64,000 nucleotides of DNA from contig NZ_CP007220.1 of assembly GCF_001632805.1 (NCBI RefSeq), positions 1,054,001 to 1,118,000 on the forward strand. The letters run 5' to 3'. This DNA comes from Mycobacteroides chelonae CCUG 47445. GTDB lineage: Bacteria; Actinomycetota; Actinomycetes; Mycobacteriales; Mycobacteriaceae. The notes under the pieces were generated by a model. The model ran no database searches, had not been told where the DNA came from, and saw only the letters and a list, made by a program, of their open reading frames with translations. Each line of letters begins with the position of its first letter. Position 1 is the first letter of the stretch. Made by a program: the position numbers and the translations under genes. Positions 32,866 to 42,535 of the stretch are shown one piece after another.

Positions 32866-33175
32866 CGTTGCAGTTAAGGGAGATGTACACCAATTTGTGG
32901 TCGAGTACGCGGACCGGCAGCACCAGCCACTTGCCGCTGGGCATCCAGGTGCGCTGATACTCGGTGCGGTAGACGTCCTGCCCGTTCCGGATGTTGGACA
33001 CCGTGCACTTGTTGGTGGGGGCTGAGCCGTTTCGGTCGATGATGACCTGATAACCCTGCGACTGGTACTGGTTGATGACCGATTGCGCGTCATCGGCGAG
33101 CGCCGTCCCGGTAGTGAGAGCCATCAACGCTCCGGCACCGAGTGCCGCAGCCGCTAGGCGAGTCGCCGTCTTCAT
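32861..33175 (-). CDS. Small secreted protein, hypothetical
   Basis: 104 residues: signal peptide 1-27 (ending ALA), mature part starting DDAQSVINQYQSQGYQVIIDRNG, with KCTVSNIRNGQ and a final YISLNCNA; the two cysteines probably form a disulfide. It is homologous to the protein encoded at 32280-32591 but keeps a longer aromatic middle (YRTEYQRTWMPSGKW). A possible host- or surface-interacting exported protein; function unknown. Confidence 0.8.
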   Translation of the reverse strand: MKTATRLAAAALGAGALMALTTGTALADDAQSVINQYQSQGYQVIIDRNGSAPTNKCTVSNIRNGQDVYRTEYQRTWMPSGKWLVLPVRVLDHKLVYISLNCNA

Positions 33176-33271
33176 CTCATACCGTCCTCACAGGTGTTAA
33201 CTCTTGGCCACACAGACATTGTTCCCTATAGGTGCCATCGATTTTTGGGCCCGAATCGATACAGTGGCCGG

Positions 33272-33958
33272 GTGTTGAAGCCGGTGACCGTCAAGAGCTG
33301 GGGAATCTGGGCCACCTGCGTGCTGGCGCTCGTTGTGCCGAGCTGCGGCCGAACCGTCCAGAACCCCGTCAATCACAACGTGAAGATCGGAAACATCGCC
33401 TCACTGAAGAGCCAGTTCGGACCGGAGTTCGTCGTCAAGACCATGGAACCCGCGGGGATGGACCCCAAGCTGCTCTCCCCGGCGCCGCTGCCTCCGGGGA
33501 TGACGGTGGATCCTCCCGGCTGCGCCAAGTACAGCGGCGGCAGTGCCGTACCCGCCGGGCTCAAGGGGAACATGGCCGCACTCACCGCCACGGGCGCCGG
33601 AAATCAGTACGTGGCGGTCGCGGTGGAAACCTCGCAGGAGGTCCCCTTCGATCCGGCGGTGTCGGCGGAATGCAAGAAGGTCGGCTTCCGCGGTAATGGG
33701 ATCGCCGGGCAGACCGAGGTGATCGATGCACCCGCCATCGAGGGCGCACGCACCCTCGCGATGAAGCGGGACGTGCTCAGCGGAACCTCGGGCAGGGCCG
33801 TGGGCCAAGAGGTGCTGAACTACTCGGCATATCTCGGTCGCTACATGGTGGTCGTCACGGTCAGCCCGGTTGCGGTCGGCAAGGTGCCGCCCGCGTTGCC
33901 CGACGGCAAGCGCGCATCGGATCTACTGGTCAAGGCAGTGGCCGCCGTCCGTTCTTAA
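33272..33958 (+). CDS. Exported protein, probable lipoprotein (Rv0999-like)
   Basis: 228 residues from GTG 33272. Short hydrophobic N-terminus with a near-lipobox VPSC (about residue 25), then a domain of about 200 residues (FVVKTMEP.., two Cys in GCAKYSGG and ECKKVGF) resembling DUF5642-type mycobacterial exported proteins. Position before the AlkB-like gene equals Rv0999. Function unknown. Pro at the -2 position makes lipid attachment uncertain. Its stop overlaps that of the convergent AlkB-like gene by four bases. Confidence 0.7.
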   Translation: MLKPVTVKSWGIWATCVLALVVPSCGRTVQNPVNHNVKIGNIASLKSQFGPEFVVKTMEPAGMDPKLLSPAPLPPGMTVDPPGCAKYSGGSAVPAGLKGNMAALTATGAGNQYVAVAVETSQEVPFDPAVSAECKKVGFRGNGIAGQTEVIDAPAIEGARTLAMKRDVLSGTSGRAVGQEVLNYSAYLGRYMVVVTVSPVAVGKVPPALPDGKRASDLLVKAVAAVRS

Positions 33959-34566
33959 CGCACATCGCGGGGCCGGTACTGCAAGCTGATCCGCGGACCC
34001 ACCGGCTTGGACGTCTTGGGGATCGCGTGTTCCCAGGTTCGTTGGCAGGTACCGCCCATCACCAAAAGGTCGCCATGGCCCACATGGATGCGAATCGATT
34101 CGCCCCCGAGGCGTGGTCGCAACGCGAAAGTGCGTGTCGCGCCGATGCTTACGATCGCGACCATGGTGTCTTCGCGTAGCCCGCGCCCGATGGTGTCACC
34201 GTGCCAGGCGACGCTGTCGGTGCCGTCCCGGTACTGGCACAGGCCCACCGTGGTGAATGGTTCGCCGAGTTCGGCGGTGTACTCGCTGTTGAGGCGGTCG
34301 CAGATCGCCTCCAGCACCGGATGCGGTGGCGGGCCCGCGGTCAGATCATGGAAGCTGACCAGCCGGGGGACGTCGAGGGTGCGGTCATACATGCGGCGGC
34401 GCTCGGCGCGCCACGGTACCTGCGCCAACAGCTGACCCATGAGATTGTCGGCACGTCCAAGCCATTCATGGTGTACCTCAAGCCAAGCGCCGCCTGCCAA
34501 CTCGCGGCGCGGGACCGGTGGGGCGCCGAACAGGGATGCCTGCACAGCGTGTGGAGAGGCTGTCAC
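33955..34566 (-). CDS. AlkB-like 2-oxoglutarate/Fe(II) oxygenase (Rv1000c-like)
   Basis: 203 residues from GTG 34566. AlkB-type core: SEYTAELGEPFTTVGLCQYRDGTDSVAWHGD with the HxD iron ligands, distal His in IHVGHGDLLVMGG, and 2-oxoglutarate-binding Arg residues in RISLQYRPR at the C-terminus. It belongs to the small AlkB-homologue group that repairs alkylated nucleic acids; substrate not shown. Position and size match Rv1000c. It is divergent from arcA. Confidence 0.87.
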   Translation of the reverse strand: MTASPHAVQASLFGAPPVPRRELAGGAWLEVHHEWLGRADNLMGQLLAQVPWRAERRRMYDRTLDVPRLVSFHDLTAGPPPHPVLEAICDRLNSEYTAELGEPFTTVGLCQYRDGTDSVAWHGDTIGRGLREDTMVAIVSIGATRTFALRPRLGGESIRIHVGHGDLLVMGGTCQRTWEHAIPKTSKPVGPRISLQYRPRDVR

Positions 34567-34619
34567 ACCTTCATGATATCGCACACATGTTCGATTGCGC
34601 GGCAAGCTAGCGTCTTCTC

Positions 34620-35834
34620 ATGACGGATGCGCCAGTGCTGGGTGCCAATTCAGAGGTGGGACGGCTGCGGGCGGTGGTGTTGCACCGGCCCGGTGACGAG
34701 CTCAAGCGGCTGACTCCGCGCAACAACGACCAACTGCTGTTCGATGGTCTGCCCTGGGTGGCGCGCGCTCAGGAGGAGCACGATGCCTTCGCTGAGGTGC
34801 TGCGCTCGCGGGGTGTCGAGGTGCTGCTGCTCTCCGAACTATTGCGTGAGGCGCTGGCCAGTGGCGCCGCCAGGGTGCAGGGCATATCGGCGGCGGTGAA
34901 CGCACGCAGGTTGGGTTATGCGCTTGCGCAGGATCTTTCGGAATACCTGCGGTCGCTGGACGCGGCCGATCTTGCCTACGTGTTGATGTGTGGGATGACG
35001 TTCGACGAACTACCGGTGGGCGGCAAGGTGGCGCAGCCATCGTTGGTGCGCACCATGCACCACGGATCGGACTTCGTCATCGAACCCCTACCCAATCTGC
35101 TGTTCACGCGCGACTCGTCCTTCTGGATCGGGCGTAAGTTCGCGATCACCTCGCTGGCACTTCCGGCGCGCGTCCGCGAGACCTCGCTCACCGACCTGAT
35201 CTATGCCCACCACCCGCGGTTCCTTGGGGTGCGGCGGGCCTATGAGTCGCATTCGGCTCCCGTCGAAGGCGGCGATGTGCTGCTGCTGGGGCCCGGGGTG
35301 GTGGCAGTCGGTGTGGGGGAGCGCACCACCCCCGCCGGTGCGGAAGCCCTGGCGCGCAGCCTGTTCGACGACGACCTGGCCCACACCGTGCTCGCGGTGC
35401 CCATCGCGCAGGAACGCGCGTCCATGCACCTGGACACCGTCTGCACCATGGTCGACACCGACGCCGTCGTGATGTATCCGGCGATTCAGGATTCGCTGTC
35501 GGCGTTCACCATTCGTCGTAACGATGGTGGGGTCAGCATTTCGGGTTCGGCACCGTTCGTGGAGGCGGCGGCCGACGCGATGGGCATCGGGAAGCTGCGT
35601 GTCATCGATACCGGTCTGGATCCGGTGACCGCTGAACGCGAGCAGTGGGATGACGGGAACAACACCCTGGCCTTGGCTCCCGGTGTGGTTGTCGCCTACG
35701 AGCGCAATGTGGAGACCAATGCGCGCCTGGAGGAATCGGGTGTGGAGGTGCTTGCCATCTCGGCATCGGAGTTGGGCACGGGCCGGGGCGGACCCCGCTG
35801 CATGTCCTGTCCGATATCGCGCGACCTCCTCTAG
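34620..35834 (+). CDS. arcA: Arginine deiminase ArcA
   Basis: 404-residue arginine deiminase, Rv1001-like: hydrolyses arginine to citrulline and ammonia. Motifs: [15 protein letters not shown] near the N-terminus, [31 protein letters not shown] (catalytic His/Asp region) and the C-terminal catalytic Cys in [15 protein letters not shown] (C394). No arcB or arcC follows, so a complete fermentative deiminase pathway is not encoded here. Confidence 0.95.
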   Translation: MTDAPVLGANSEVGRLRAVVLHRPGDELKRLTPRNNDQLLFDGLPWVARAQEEHDAFAEVLRSRGVEVLLLSELLREALASGAARVQGISAAVNARRLGYALAQDLSEYLRSLDAADLAYVLMCGMTFDELPVGGKVAQPSLVRTMHHGSDFVIEPLPNLLFTRDSSFWIGRKFAITSLALPARVRETSLTDLIYAHHPRFLGVRRAYESHSAPVEGGDVLLLGPGVVAVGVGERTTPAGAEALARSLFDDDLAHTVLAVPIAQERASMHLDTVCTMVDTDAVVMYPAIQDSLSAFTIRRNDGGVSISGSAPFVEAAADAMGIGKLRVIDTGLDPVTAEREQWDDGNNTLALAPGVVVAYERNVETNARLEESGVEVLAISASELGTGRGGPRCMSCPISRDLL

Positions 35835-35847
35835 TCGCCGAGATGGG

Positions 35848-37401
35848 CTAGCGCCAGCTGGGCAGCCACATCTCCATGTTCCACATGAACGGTGAGATGG
35901 CGGCGCCGGTGAGGATCGGATACAGCCACGCGAAGTTGGTGACCACTACCGCCAGATAGAACGTGGCGATGAACATTCGCAACGTTTTTCGTTCCGGATT
36001 GGCCACCGGCCTGCGCAGGAAATCGCCGATGATGAACGCGATCATCATCACCAGGAACGGCACCATCGGGGTGGCGTAGAAGAAGTACATCTGCCGGTCG
36101 ATGTTGGCGAACCAGGGCAGCCATCCCGCGCAGTAGCCGACCAGTGCCGCCGCATAGCGCCAGTCGCGGCGGACCACCGTCGCCCAGGTGGCCCACAACA
36201 GCACTGGGACCGCCAGCCACCAGATGGCGGGGGTGCCGACCAACAGCACCGCGCGCACACACGAATTGGCGCCACAGCCGGGAATGTTCTTGTCTTCGAT
36301 GGCGTAGAGCAATGGTCGCAGCGACATCGGCCACGTCCACGGCTTGGATTCCCACGGATGATGATTGCCGTTGGCGTTGGTGAGCGTCGAATGGAATGTG
36401 TAGACGCTGTGCGTGTAGTACCACAGCGAGCGCAGGGCATCGGGTACCCAACTGCCGACACCGATCTGACGGCCCTCGGCATGCCGATTGATGGCCGTCT
36501 CGGAGGCGAACCACGACCAGTACGAGGCCATGTACACGAGGAACGGAATGACCACCAGCGCATATAGGGCCGGCCCCAGATCGCGTACCCCGGTGCCTGC
36601 CCAGGGACGCTGCACGCCGTAGGCGCGCCGTGCCGCGATATCGAAGGCGATGCACAGCACTCCGAAGAATGCGATGAAGTACAGCCCTGACCACTTTGTG
36701 CCACAGGCCAATCCGAGCAGGATTCCGGCGCCGAAACGCCACCACCGCACGCCCAGCCGCGGCCCCCACGCGGTCTCGCCGATGCGCCCGTCGAGGTATG
36801 CGTTGTACAGCCGCTCCCGCACCTGATCACGGTCGACGATCAGCGCGCCGAAGGCGGCCACCACAAACAGTGCCTGATACACGTCGAGCAGTGCGGTGCG
36901 CGCGGTCACGAAGCTGACGCCGTCCGCGATCAGCAGCAGTCCCGCGATGGCGCCCATCAGGGTGGACCGGCCGATCCGCCGGGCGATCCGGGCAACCAGC
37001 AGCACCAGGATGGTGCCCGAGAGTGCGGCGGCGAACCGCCAGCCGAATGCGTTGTATCCGAAGAGCCATTCGCCGAGGGCGATCATCTGTTTGCCGATGG
37101 GCGGATGCACCACCAGCCCGTAGCCGGGATTGTCCTCGACGCCGTTGTTGGTGACCACCTGCCAGCCCTGTGGCACGTAGTGCTTCTCGTCGAAGACAGG
37201 GGTGCCGCGATCGGTGAGGGCGCCGAGATTGATGAATCGTGTGAGCGCCGCAATTGCCGTGATGACGGCGGTCATCACCCAGCCCTGGAACCGGTCGGTG
37301 GGCCCGAAATCCGCAGGCGGTATCCGGGGCCCCGGGGACTCGGTGCCGTCCGAGCTCCGAGACGTCTCCCCCGTAGGCGGCAGGGTTGCGGGCACGGTCA
37401 C
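35848..37401 (-). CDS. pmt: Protein O-mannosyltransferase Pmt
   Basis: 517-residue membrane glycosyltransferase of GT39 type, Rv1002c-like, mannosylating exported proteins at Ser/Thr using polyprenyl-phospho-mannose during Sec export. About eleven membrane helices; the first extracytoplasmic loop has the catalytic acidic pair in FDEKHYVPQGW and HPPIGK. GTG 37401 gives a length close to the family; the open frame upstream is Ser/Pro/Arg-rich and overlaps the divergent promoter region. It is divergent from rsmI and convergent with arcA. Confidence 0.93.
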   Translation of the reverse strand: MTVPATLPPTGETSRSSDGTESPGPRIPPADFGPTDRFQGWVMTAVITAIAALTRFINLGALTDRGTPVFDEKHYVPQGWQVVTNNGVEDNPGYGLVVHPPIGKQMIALGEWLFGYNAFGWRFAAALSGTILVLLVARIARRIGRSTLMGAIAGLLLIADGVSFVTARTALLDVYQALFVVAAFGALIVDRDQVRERLYNAYLDGRIGETAWGPRLGVRWWRFGAGILLGLACGTKWSGLYFIAFFGVLCIAFDIAARRAYGVQRPWAGTGVRDLGPALYALVVIPFLVYMASYWSWFASETAINRHAEGRQIGVGSWVPDALRSLWYYTHSVYTFHSTLTNANGNHHPWESKPWTWPMSLRPLLYAIEDKNIPGCGANSCVRAVLLVGTPAIWWLAVPVLLWATWATVVRRDWRYAAALVGYCAGWLPWFANIDRQMYFFYATPMVPFLVMMIAFIIGDFLRRPVANPERKTLRMFIATFYLAVVVTNFAWLYPILTGAAISPFMWNMEMWLPSWR

Positions 37402-37487
37402 ACGCTCGATCGTAAGGGAGGGCCCGGCCCGGGCCTGTTGGTGCGGCGGGCTGGAGCGAGAGCGACGAGGGGATTTAGTCTTGCGTG

Positions 37488-38321
37488 ATGGGGAACTTGC
37501 TGCTGGCGGCGACACCGCTGGGGGAGCCTGGGGATGCCTCGCCCCGATTGCGTGAGGCGCTGGCCAAGACCGCGGTGGTGGCCGCCGAGGACACTCGTCG
37601 GGTCCGGGCGCTCGCCAAATCGCTGGATGTGCAGATCAGCGGCCAGATCATCAGTTTCTACGACCAGAACGAAGCCAGCCGCATCGAGCCGCTGCTGGCC
37701 GATCTGGAGGCCGGGTACGACGTGCTGGTGGTCACCGACGCGGGGATGCCCTCGATCAGTGATCCGGGGTATCGCTTGGTCGCCGCATGCGTGAAACAGG
37801 GGATACCGATCAAATGCCTACCCGGGCCGTCGGCGGTGACGACGGCATTGGCCGTTTCGGGGCTCCCGGTCGACCGTTTCTGTTTCGAGGGGTTCGCGCC
37901 GCGCAAGCAGGGGGCGCGGCGGCGTTGGCTTGCCGAGCTTTCGGGGGAGCCCCGCACCTGTGTGTTCTTCGAGTCGCCGCGCAGGCTGGCCGAGACTCTG
38001 GCCGATGCGGTGGAGGTGCTGGGCCCCGAACGCCGTGCGGCGGTATGCCGCGAGCTGACCAAGACCCATGAAGAGGTGTTGCGGGGCACCCTGCGTGAGT
38101 TGGCCGTCTGGGCCGAGGGCGAGGTGCTGGGGGAGATCACGGTGGTGCTCGACGGTGGTCGCCCCGCCGTCCCCGAAATCGACACCCTGGTGACCAGGGT
38201 GGAGGAGCTGATGGACGACGGCATGGGGTTGCGTGAGTCGTGCGCGATGGCCATCGGGGAGTCCGGCGCGACGCTGTCCAGGCGCGACCTTTACGACGCG
38301 GTGGTCAAAGCGCGGGCTTGA
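37488..38321 (+). CDS. rsmI: 16S rRNA 2'-O-methyltransferase RsmI
   Basis: About 277 residues, tetrapyrrole-methylase fold. Family signatures: LLLAATPLGEPGD at the N-terminus, AAEDTRRVRAL, VVTDAGMPSISDPGYRLVAACV (SAM-binding), and CFEGFAPRKQGARRRWL. It methylates C1402 of 16S rRNA. Usual partner for the N4-methylation (RsmH) is elsewhere. GTG 37485 or ATG 37488 may start it. Its 3' end overlaps that of pabB by 17 bases on the opposite strand. Confidence 0.94.
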   Translation: MGNLLLAATPLGEPGDASPRLREALAKTAVVAAEDTRRVRALAKSLDVQISGQIISFYDQNEASRIEPLLADLEAGYDVLVVTDAGMPSISDPGYRLVAACVKQGIPIKCLPGPSAVTTALAVSGLPVDRFCFEGFAPRKQGARRRWLAELSGEPRTCVFFESPRRLAETLADAVEVLGPERRAAVCRELTKTHEEVLRGTLRELAVWAEGEVLGEITVVLDGGRPAVPEIDTLVTRVEELMDDGMGLRESCAMAIGESGATLSRRDLYDAVVKARA

Positions 38322-39570
38322 GCCCGGGTGTGAGCAATGCGATCGCGGTGAGCTCGACCGTGGCAGCGGCCTTGTGCAGACACTCCTGCCATTCGGCTTC
38401 GATATCGGAGTCTGCGGTGATACCGCCCCCGACGCCGAGTACGGCGGATCCGTCGGGTGCGATTTCCACGGTGCGAATCGCGACGTTGAGTTCCAGGCCG
38501 GCCACCGGCGACAGCATGCCGACGGTGCCGCAGTACACCCCGCGGTTATCCGATTCCCATTGGCGCAGTAGTTGGCGGGCACGGGTTTTCGGTGTTCCGG
38601 TCACCGAGGCGGGCGGGAATGCGGCCGCCAGCAGATCTGCTGCAGTGGCCTCTGTAGGTATCTGCGCGGCGACGGTGGACACCAGATGCCACACACCGGG
38701 TGCCGGGTGGACGGCGAGAAGTTCGGGAACGGTGACAGTGCCGGTGATCGCGATGCGCCCGAGGTCATTGCGCACCAAGTCGGTGATCATGATGTTCTCG
38801 GCGACGTCCTTCACCGAGTTCAATAACGCGGCGGGGTCCTCGGTCGCCGCGAGGGTGCCCTTGATAGGGCTGGAACGCACATCAGATCCGTTGCGTTGCA
38901 AGAATAATTCGGGTGACAGCGAGGCCACGGCACCCCAGGCGCCCGACACGAAGGCGGCTCGGGCCGGCGCGGTCTGGGTGATCGCATCGGCGAAGAAGTC
39001 CACCGGATCTCCCGTCAATGCCCCGCGGAATTGCGTGCACACGCAGGCCTGGTACACCTCCCCGGCTGCGATGGCCTCCAGGCAGCGGCCGACGGCGGTG
39101 CGATGGCGCTCGCGATCGGGAGCTGTCCACTCGATGGACCACACCTCGGGATCGCGGGGATGGGTGAGCCCCTGGACTATCCACGCAGGGCATTCTTCGT
39201 CGAGAAGGCTTTCATACCACCAGCATTCGTCATTATCCAGGCGCAATACCGCATCACTCCAGCCTCCGGCCGAAGCGGGGAGCCGTGGGGCCCGGGCGTC
39301 TGCGGTCAGGTCCGGATATGCCCGATAGCCGATCCAACCGCCTCCCACCGCGCCCGGCGGAGCGGTGTTCACATGAGAAGTATTGCCACTGAACGCCTGT
39401 CGCGGCAGCACCGCACGGGCGGCGAGGGACGGGGCGATGATCGCCCGTGAGTCGAACCAGCATCCGGTCAATGCGGCAGGTGCCGGGCGTCCCGTCTCGC
39501 GCGCGGCGACGGCAAGGGATCGCAGCACGGCTGGCGGTGCGCCGAGATCGCCGAGCTGCTGGACGCGCAT
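38305..39570 (-). CDS. pabB: Aminodeoxychorismate synthase component I, PabB
   Basis: 421-residue chorismate-binding enzyme, Rv1005c-like, making 4-amino-4-deoxychorismate for folate. Chorismate-binding signature VCTQFRGALTGDPVDFF, SPELFLQRNGSDVRSSPIKGTLAA, NIMITDLVRNDLGRIA, and the final YCGTVGMLSPVAGLELNVAIRTVEI are all present. N-terminal third is divergent. It starts four bases after the upstream GNAT gene stop and may therefore belong to the run of minus-strand genes starting with the oxidoreductase at 42.5 kb. Confidence 0.92.
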   Translation of the reverse strand: MRVQQLGDLGAPPAVLRSLAVAARETGRPAPAALTGCWFDSRAIIAPSLAARAVLPRQAFSGNTSHVNTAPPGAVGGGWIGYRAYPDLTADARAPRLPASAGGWSDAVLRLDNDECWWYESLLDEECPAWIVQGLTHPRDPEVWSIEWTAPDRERHRTAVGRCLEAIAAGEVYQACVCTQFRGALTGDPVDFFADAITQTAPARAAFVSGAWGAVASLSPELFLQRNGSDVRSSPIKGTLAATEDPAALLNSVKDVAENIMITDLVRNDLGRIAITGTVTVPELLAVHPAPGVWHLVSTVAAQIPTEATAADLLAAAFPPASVTGTPKTRARQLLRQWESDNRGVYCGTVGMLSPVAGLELNVAIRTVEIAPDGSAVLGVGGGITADSDIEAEWQECLHKAAATVELTAIALLTPGLKPAL

Positions 39571-39574
39571 GGGT

Positions 39575-40414
39575 CTAGTTTCGCAGACCCTTCACCAGGA
39601 TCGCGCGGGTGTACAGCAGTGAGAAGCCCTGACGCTGGGTGTTCTGCTGAGATTTCGATCCGGGCTGTGTGGTGACCACGGCCAGATCCGCAGCGGCACT
39701 TGCGGCTTCGTGAAGCCGGGTGGTCAGCAGTGCTGACTGGATACCGCGCCGGCGATGTGGCGCGGCGGTCGCCGCGCCGTTGAGCTGGGCCACCCCGTCG
39801 AGGATGCGCATGCTTGCGCCGCCCGCCACAACGCCCTGCCGCAGGGCGATGTAGCGCCGCACACCCTCCGTCGTCGACAGTGCATCGATCGCACGGGAGA
39901 GCACCTCGCGGGGAAACGATTCGTGGGAGGCCACGCCCTGGTCATCGGGGACCGCGAACCCCTCGACGATGACGTCGAGCCAGCTGGCCAGCTCATCGAC
40001 CCCGCTGTGGCGCACCGTGATGTCATCCGGGAGCACCGGCGCGGGGATATCGCGCAGCGTCAGGCCCAGCACGTCCTCGAACGACACCAGCAGGTAACCG
40101 CGCCGGGTCAGCAGCTCGCCGATCGCCGGATCGGCCAGGCTCGAGACCTCGGCCTGCACCGGGGTGTCGCGGTCGGCGAACATCTGCTCGACGGCCTCAA
40201 GCTCGGATGCGGTGGGCACGCCACCCCACCCGAGTCCGGCGATTTTGTTCATCGGTGAATCGGGTCCGGCATAGGACGCGACGCCCCCGGCCAGCGGTAT
40301 CACGACACCGTCGTCACATCGCGCGGTTCCCGCGGCAATCGTGTCGGCTTCGGCGCGCTCAATGCGCGCGGCGGTATCGATGTCACAGAACACGCCGGTG
40401 ATTGTGTCTGACAA
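39575..40414 (-). CDS. GNAT-family acetyltransferase
   Basis: About 279 residues if the TTG at 40414 is the start; no ATG or GTG fits well near the sigma-factor stop. The GNAT core is in the C-terminal half: VVAGGASMRILDGVAQLNGAATAAPHRRRGIQSALLTTRL, containing the acetyl-CoA loop, and a final TQRQGFSLLYTRAILVK. The N-terminal half (about 1-130) has no recognised fold. Substrate unknown. It follows the ECF41 sigma gene by 20 bases. Confidence 0.75.
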   Translation of the reverse strand: MSDTITGVFCDIDTAARIERAEADTIAAGTARCDDGVVIPLAGGVASYAGPDSPMNKIAGLGWGGVPTASELEAVEQMFADRDTPVQAEVSSLADPAIGELLTRRGYLLVSFEDVLGLTLRDIPAPVLPDDITVRHSGVDELASWLDVIVEGFAVPDDQGVASHESFPREVLSRAIDALSTTEGVRRYIALRQGVVAGGASMRILDGVAQLNGAATAAPHRRRGIQSALLTTRLHEAASAAADLAVVTTQPGSKSQQNTQRQGFSLLYTRAILVKGLRN

Positions 40415-40434
40415 CCCGCCGGGGCCGCCACCGG

Positions 40435-41340
40435 TTATCTGCTGATGTGGCGCGCTGTTTCGGCGGTGGCCAGCTTGTCGGGATTGCGGATCGCGAAAAC
40501 GTGCGCCACCTTGCCGTCCGTGATCGATACCGCCAGCACGGCGTCGAGGCGGCCTTCGCTGTAGATCAGCAGCGCGGGCGTGCTGTTGTACGTGCTCAGT
40601 TCCATGCGCACGTCGGGGAATGACGCGGCCGCCCGCGAAAGCCCGATGGCGACGCGCGCCACTCTGTCGGCCCCGTACACCGGCCGCCGCGCGGCACTGA
40701 CCTTCCCGCCGCCGTCCGATGTCCACACCGCGTCGGGGGCGAGTATTTCCACCAGTGCGTCGACATCGCCGCCCGCGGCGGCCAGCAGGAACTTGGTGGT
40801 CAGTTCCTCGGTCTGCTGATCAGTAGGGGTGAACCGGCGCCGGCGCGACTGCACATGCTCGCGGGCGCGGTGCGCCATCTGGCGTACCGCGGACTCCGAT
40901 TTGCATACCGTGGAGGCGATTTCGGCGTAGTCGAAGCCGAAGACCTCCCGCATGACAAACACGGCACGCTCATCCGGCGCCAGCGTTTCCAGCACCACCA
41001 GCATGGCCATGGACACCGACTCGGCCAGAACCACGTCGGTCGAGGCGTCGTCGGTGCTGCCGTCGAAGGTCACCCGCACCGGCTCCGGCAGCCATGGTCC
41101 CACGTACTCCTCGCGCCGACGGCTGTTGGCCCGCAAGGTGTTCAGTGATTGGCGGCTGACGATCCGCGCCAGATAGGCCTTGGTGTCGGTGACCGTGTTC
41201 AGGTCCACCTGCGCCCACCGCAGATAGCTCTCCTGCAGTACGTCGTCGGCTTCCGTTGCGGAACCCAGCATTTCGTACGCGATGGTGAACAGCAGCGGGC
41301 GCAGGTGGGTGAACAGCTCGGCATGGGCGGAGTCGGACAC
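40435..41340 (-). CDS. ECF41-type sigma factor with SnoaL-like C-terminal domain
   Basis: 301 residues from GTG 41340. Sigma region 2 at about 10-75 (LLFTIAYEMLGSATEADDVLQESYLRW), region 4 at about 110-165 (LAPDERAVFVMREVFGFDYAEIASTV), then a SnoaL/NTF2-like domain (about 175-295). The two ECF41 hallmarks are present: WLPEP in the linker (83-87) and DGGGK in the C-terminal domain (209-213). In this group the fused domain controls the sigma activity and replaces an anti-sigma factor. The partner gene upstream is an oxidoreductase, as is common. A matching promoter lies upstream of that gene. Confidence 0.92.
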   Translation of the reverse strand: MSDSAHAELFTHLRPLLFTIAYEMLGSATEADDVLQESYLRWAQVDLNTVTDTKAYLARIVSRQSLNTLRANSRRREEYVGPWLPEPVRVTFDGSTDDASTDVVLAESVSMAMLVVLETLAPDERAVFVMREVFGFDYAEIASTVCKSESAVRQMAHRAREHVQSRRRRFTPTDQQTEELTTKFLLAAAGGDVDALVEILAPDAVWTSDGGGKVSAARRPVYGADRVARVAIGLSRAAASFPDVRMELSTYNSTPALLIYSEGRLDAVLAVSITDGKVAHVFAIRNPDKLATAETARHISR

Positions 41341-41342
41341 CG

Positions 41343-42500
41343 CTAGGCCTGCACCTTGAGGGCCTCGGCGCGCTTGCCGCCCTGGGGCCAGAAGTACCAC
41401 GTGGGGTGTTTTGCGGCAGTTGCCAGGATGGAAAGCGTTCCGTTGCACACCATTTCCTTGATGGCGGCGCCTGCGCGCCCGCCCACATACAGCTTGCGGG
41501 GGGTGTCGTCGGTGTGGCCCAACTGGATGACGGCAGCGTTGCGCCCGATGCTGACATTCTGTCCGGTGAAGATTTGGCTCCGTGTCTCCGGCTGCAGACC
41601 ATCGACCAGCGCCAACACCGTCTTGACGGCGCGGGCAGCCAGTGGTCCGGCGGCCTGGCAGCTCATCCGAAGCGGCACACCTGAGGGGCTGGCGGCGTCC
41701 CCGGCCGCGATGACGCGCGGGTTGTCCACGCTGACCAGCGTTTCGTCGGTGAGCAGCCTGCCCAGGGCATCTGTGCTCAGGCCGCTGTCGGCGGCCAGCT
41801 GTGGCACCCCGAATCCCGCGGTCCACACCGTGAGCGCGGTCGGCAGCACGCGTCCGTCGGACAGCGTCACCGAATCCTCGTCCACCCGCACCACCGTGGC
41901 GGGCACCAGCACCTCGACGCCCAGCTTGTCCAGTCGCTTGGCGGCCGCGCGTCGGGCCGGATCGCCGAGGGACGGCAACAGTTGTGTGCCGCAGATCAGC
42001 GTCACGCGGCGACCGGCCTCGGCTAGTTCTCCGGCCAGCTCGACGCCGGTCAGGCCCGCGCCGACGACCACGATCGGCGCGTCCGGCCCCAGCCTCTCGT
42101 ACCGGGCCCGTACCTGCTGGGCGTGTTCGAACTCGTTGATGGACAACGCATGTTCTGCCACACCGGGGATGTCGGGGGTTGTGGTGGTACTTCCGACGGC
42201 GTAGACGAGGTAGTCGTACGGCAGCACCGTGCCGGAGGCGAGCTCCAGCTTCTGGGCACCGGCATCGATATGGGTGACCTTGTCGACCACGAGGCGGATG
42301 GCCGGGTTGAGCAGGGTGTCGTAGTCGGCGGTCGCGGTGCTGCTTCCGGCGACCAGCTGATGCAGCCGGATTCGTTCGACGAAGTGCGGCCGGGGGTTGA
42401 CGAGGGTCACGGTCAGGTTCTTGTTGGCGAGCAATTGGTTGGCCGCCAGGGTTCCCGCGTAGCCTCCGCCGATCACGATCACTCGGGTGTTCTCGGTCAT
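41343..42500 (-). CDS. NAD(P)H-dependent FAD oxidoreductase (NDH-2/AIF-like), ECF41 partner
   Basis: 385-residue flavoprotein. N-terminal FAD site VIVIGGGYAGTLAANQL, ATG-like YDYLVYAVGS, second nucleotide fold IVVVGAGLTGVELAGELAE (about 150-168), and FAD-binding VIAAGDAA. It resembles type II NADH dehydrogenase-like and AIF-like reductases without an obvious membrane helix. It is two bases from the sigma gene start and carries the putative ECF41 promoter upstream. The RBS aaggaag fits ATG 42500. Confidence 0.88.
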   Translation of the reverse strand: MTENTRVIVIGGGYAGTLAANQLLANKNLTVTLVNPRPHFVERIRLHQLVAGSSTATADYDTLLNPAIRLVVDKVTHIDAGAQKLELASGTVLPYDYLVYAVGSTTTTPDIPGVAEHALSINEFEHAQQVRARYERLGPDAPIVVVGAGLTGVELAGELAEAGRRVTLICGTQLLPSLGDPARRAAAKRLDKLGVEVLVPATVVRVDEDSVTLSDGRVLPTALTVWTAGFGVPQLAADSGLSTDALGRLLTDETLVSVDNPRVIAAGDAASPSGVPLRMSCQAAGPLAARAVKTVLALVDGLQPETRSQIFTGQNVSIGRNAAVIQLGHTDDTPRKLYVGGRAGAAIKEMVCNGTLSILATAAKHPTWYFWPQGGKRAEALKVQA

Positions 42501-42535
42501 TTCGGTGACTTCCTTTCAGTCGCTGATGCCCTTAA

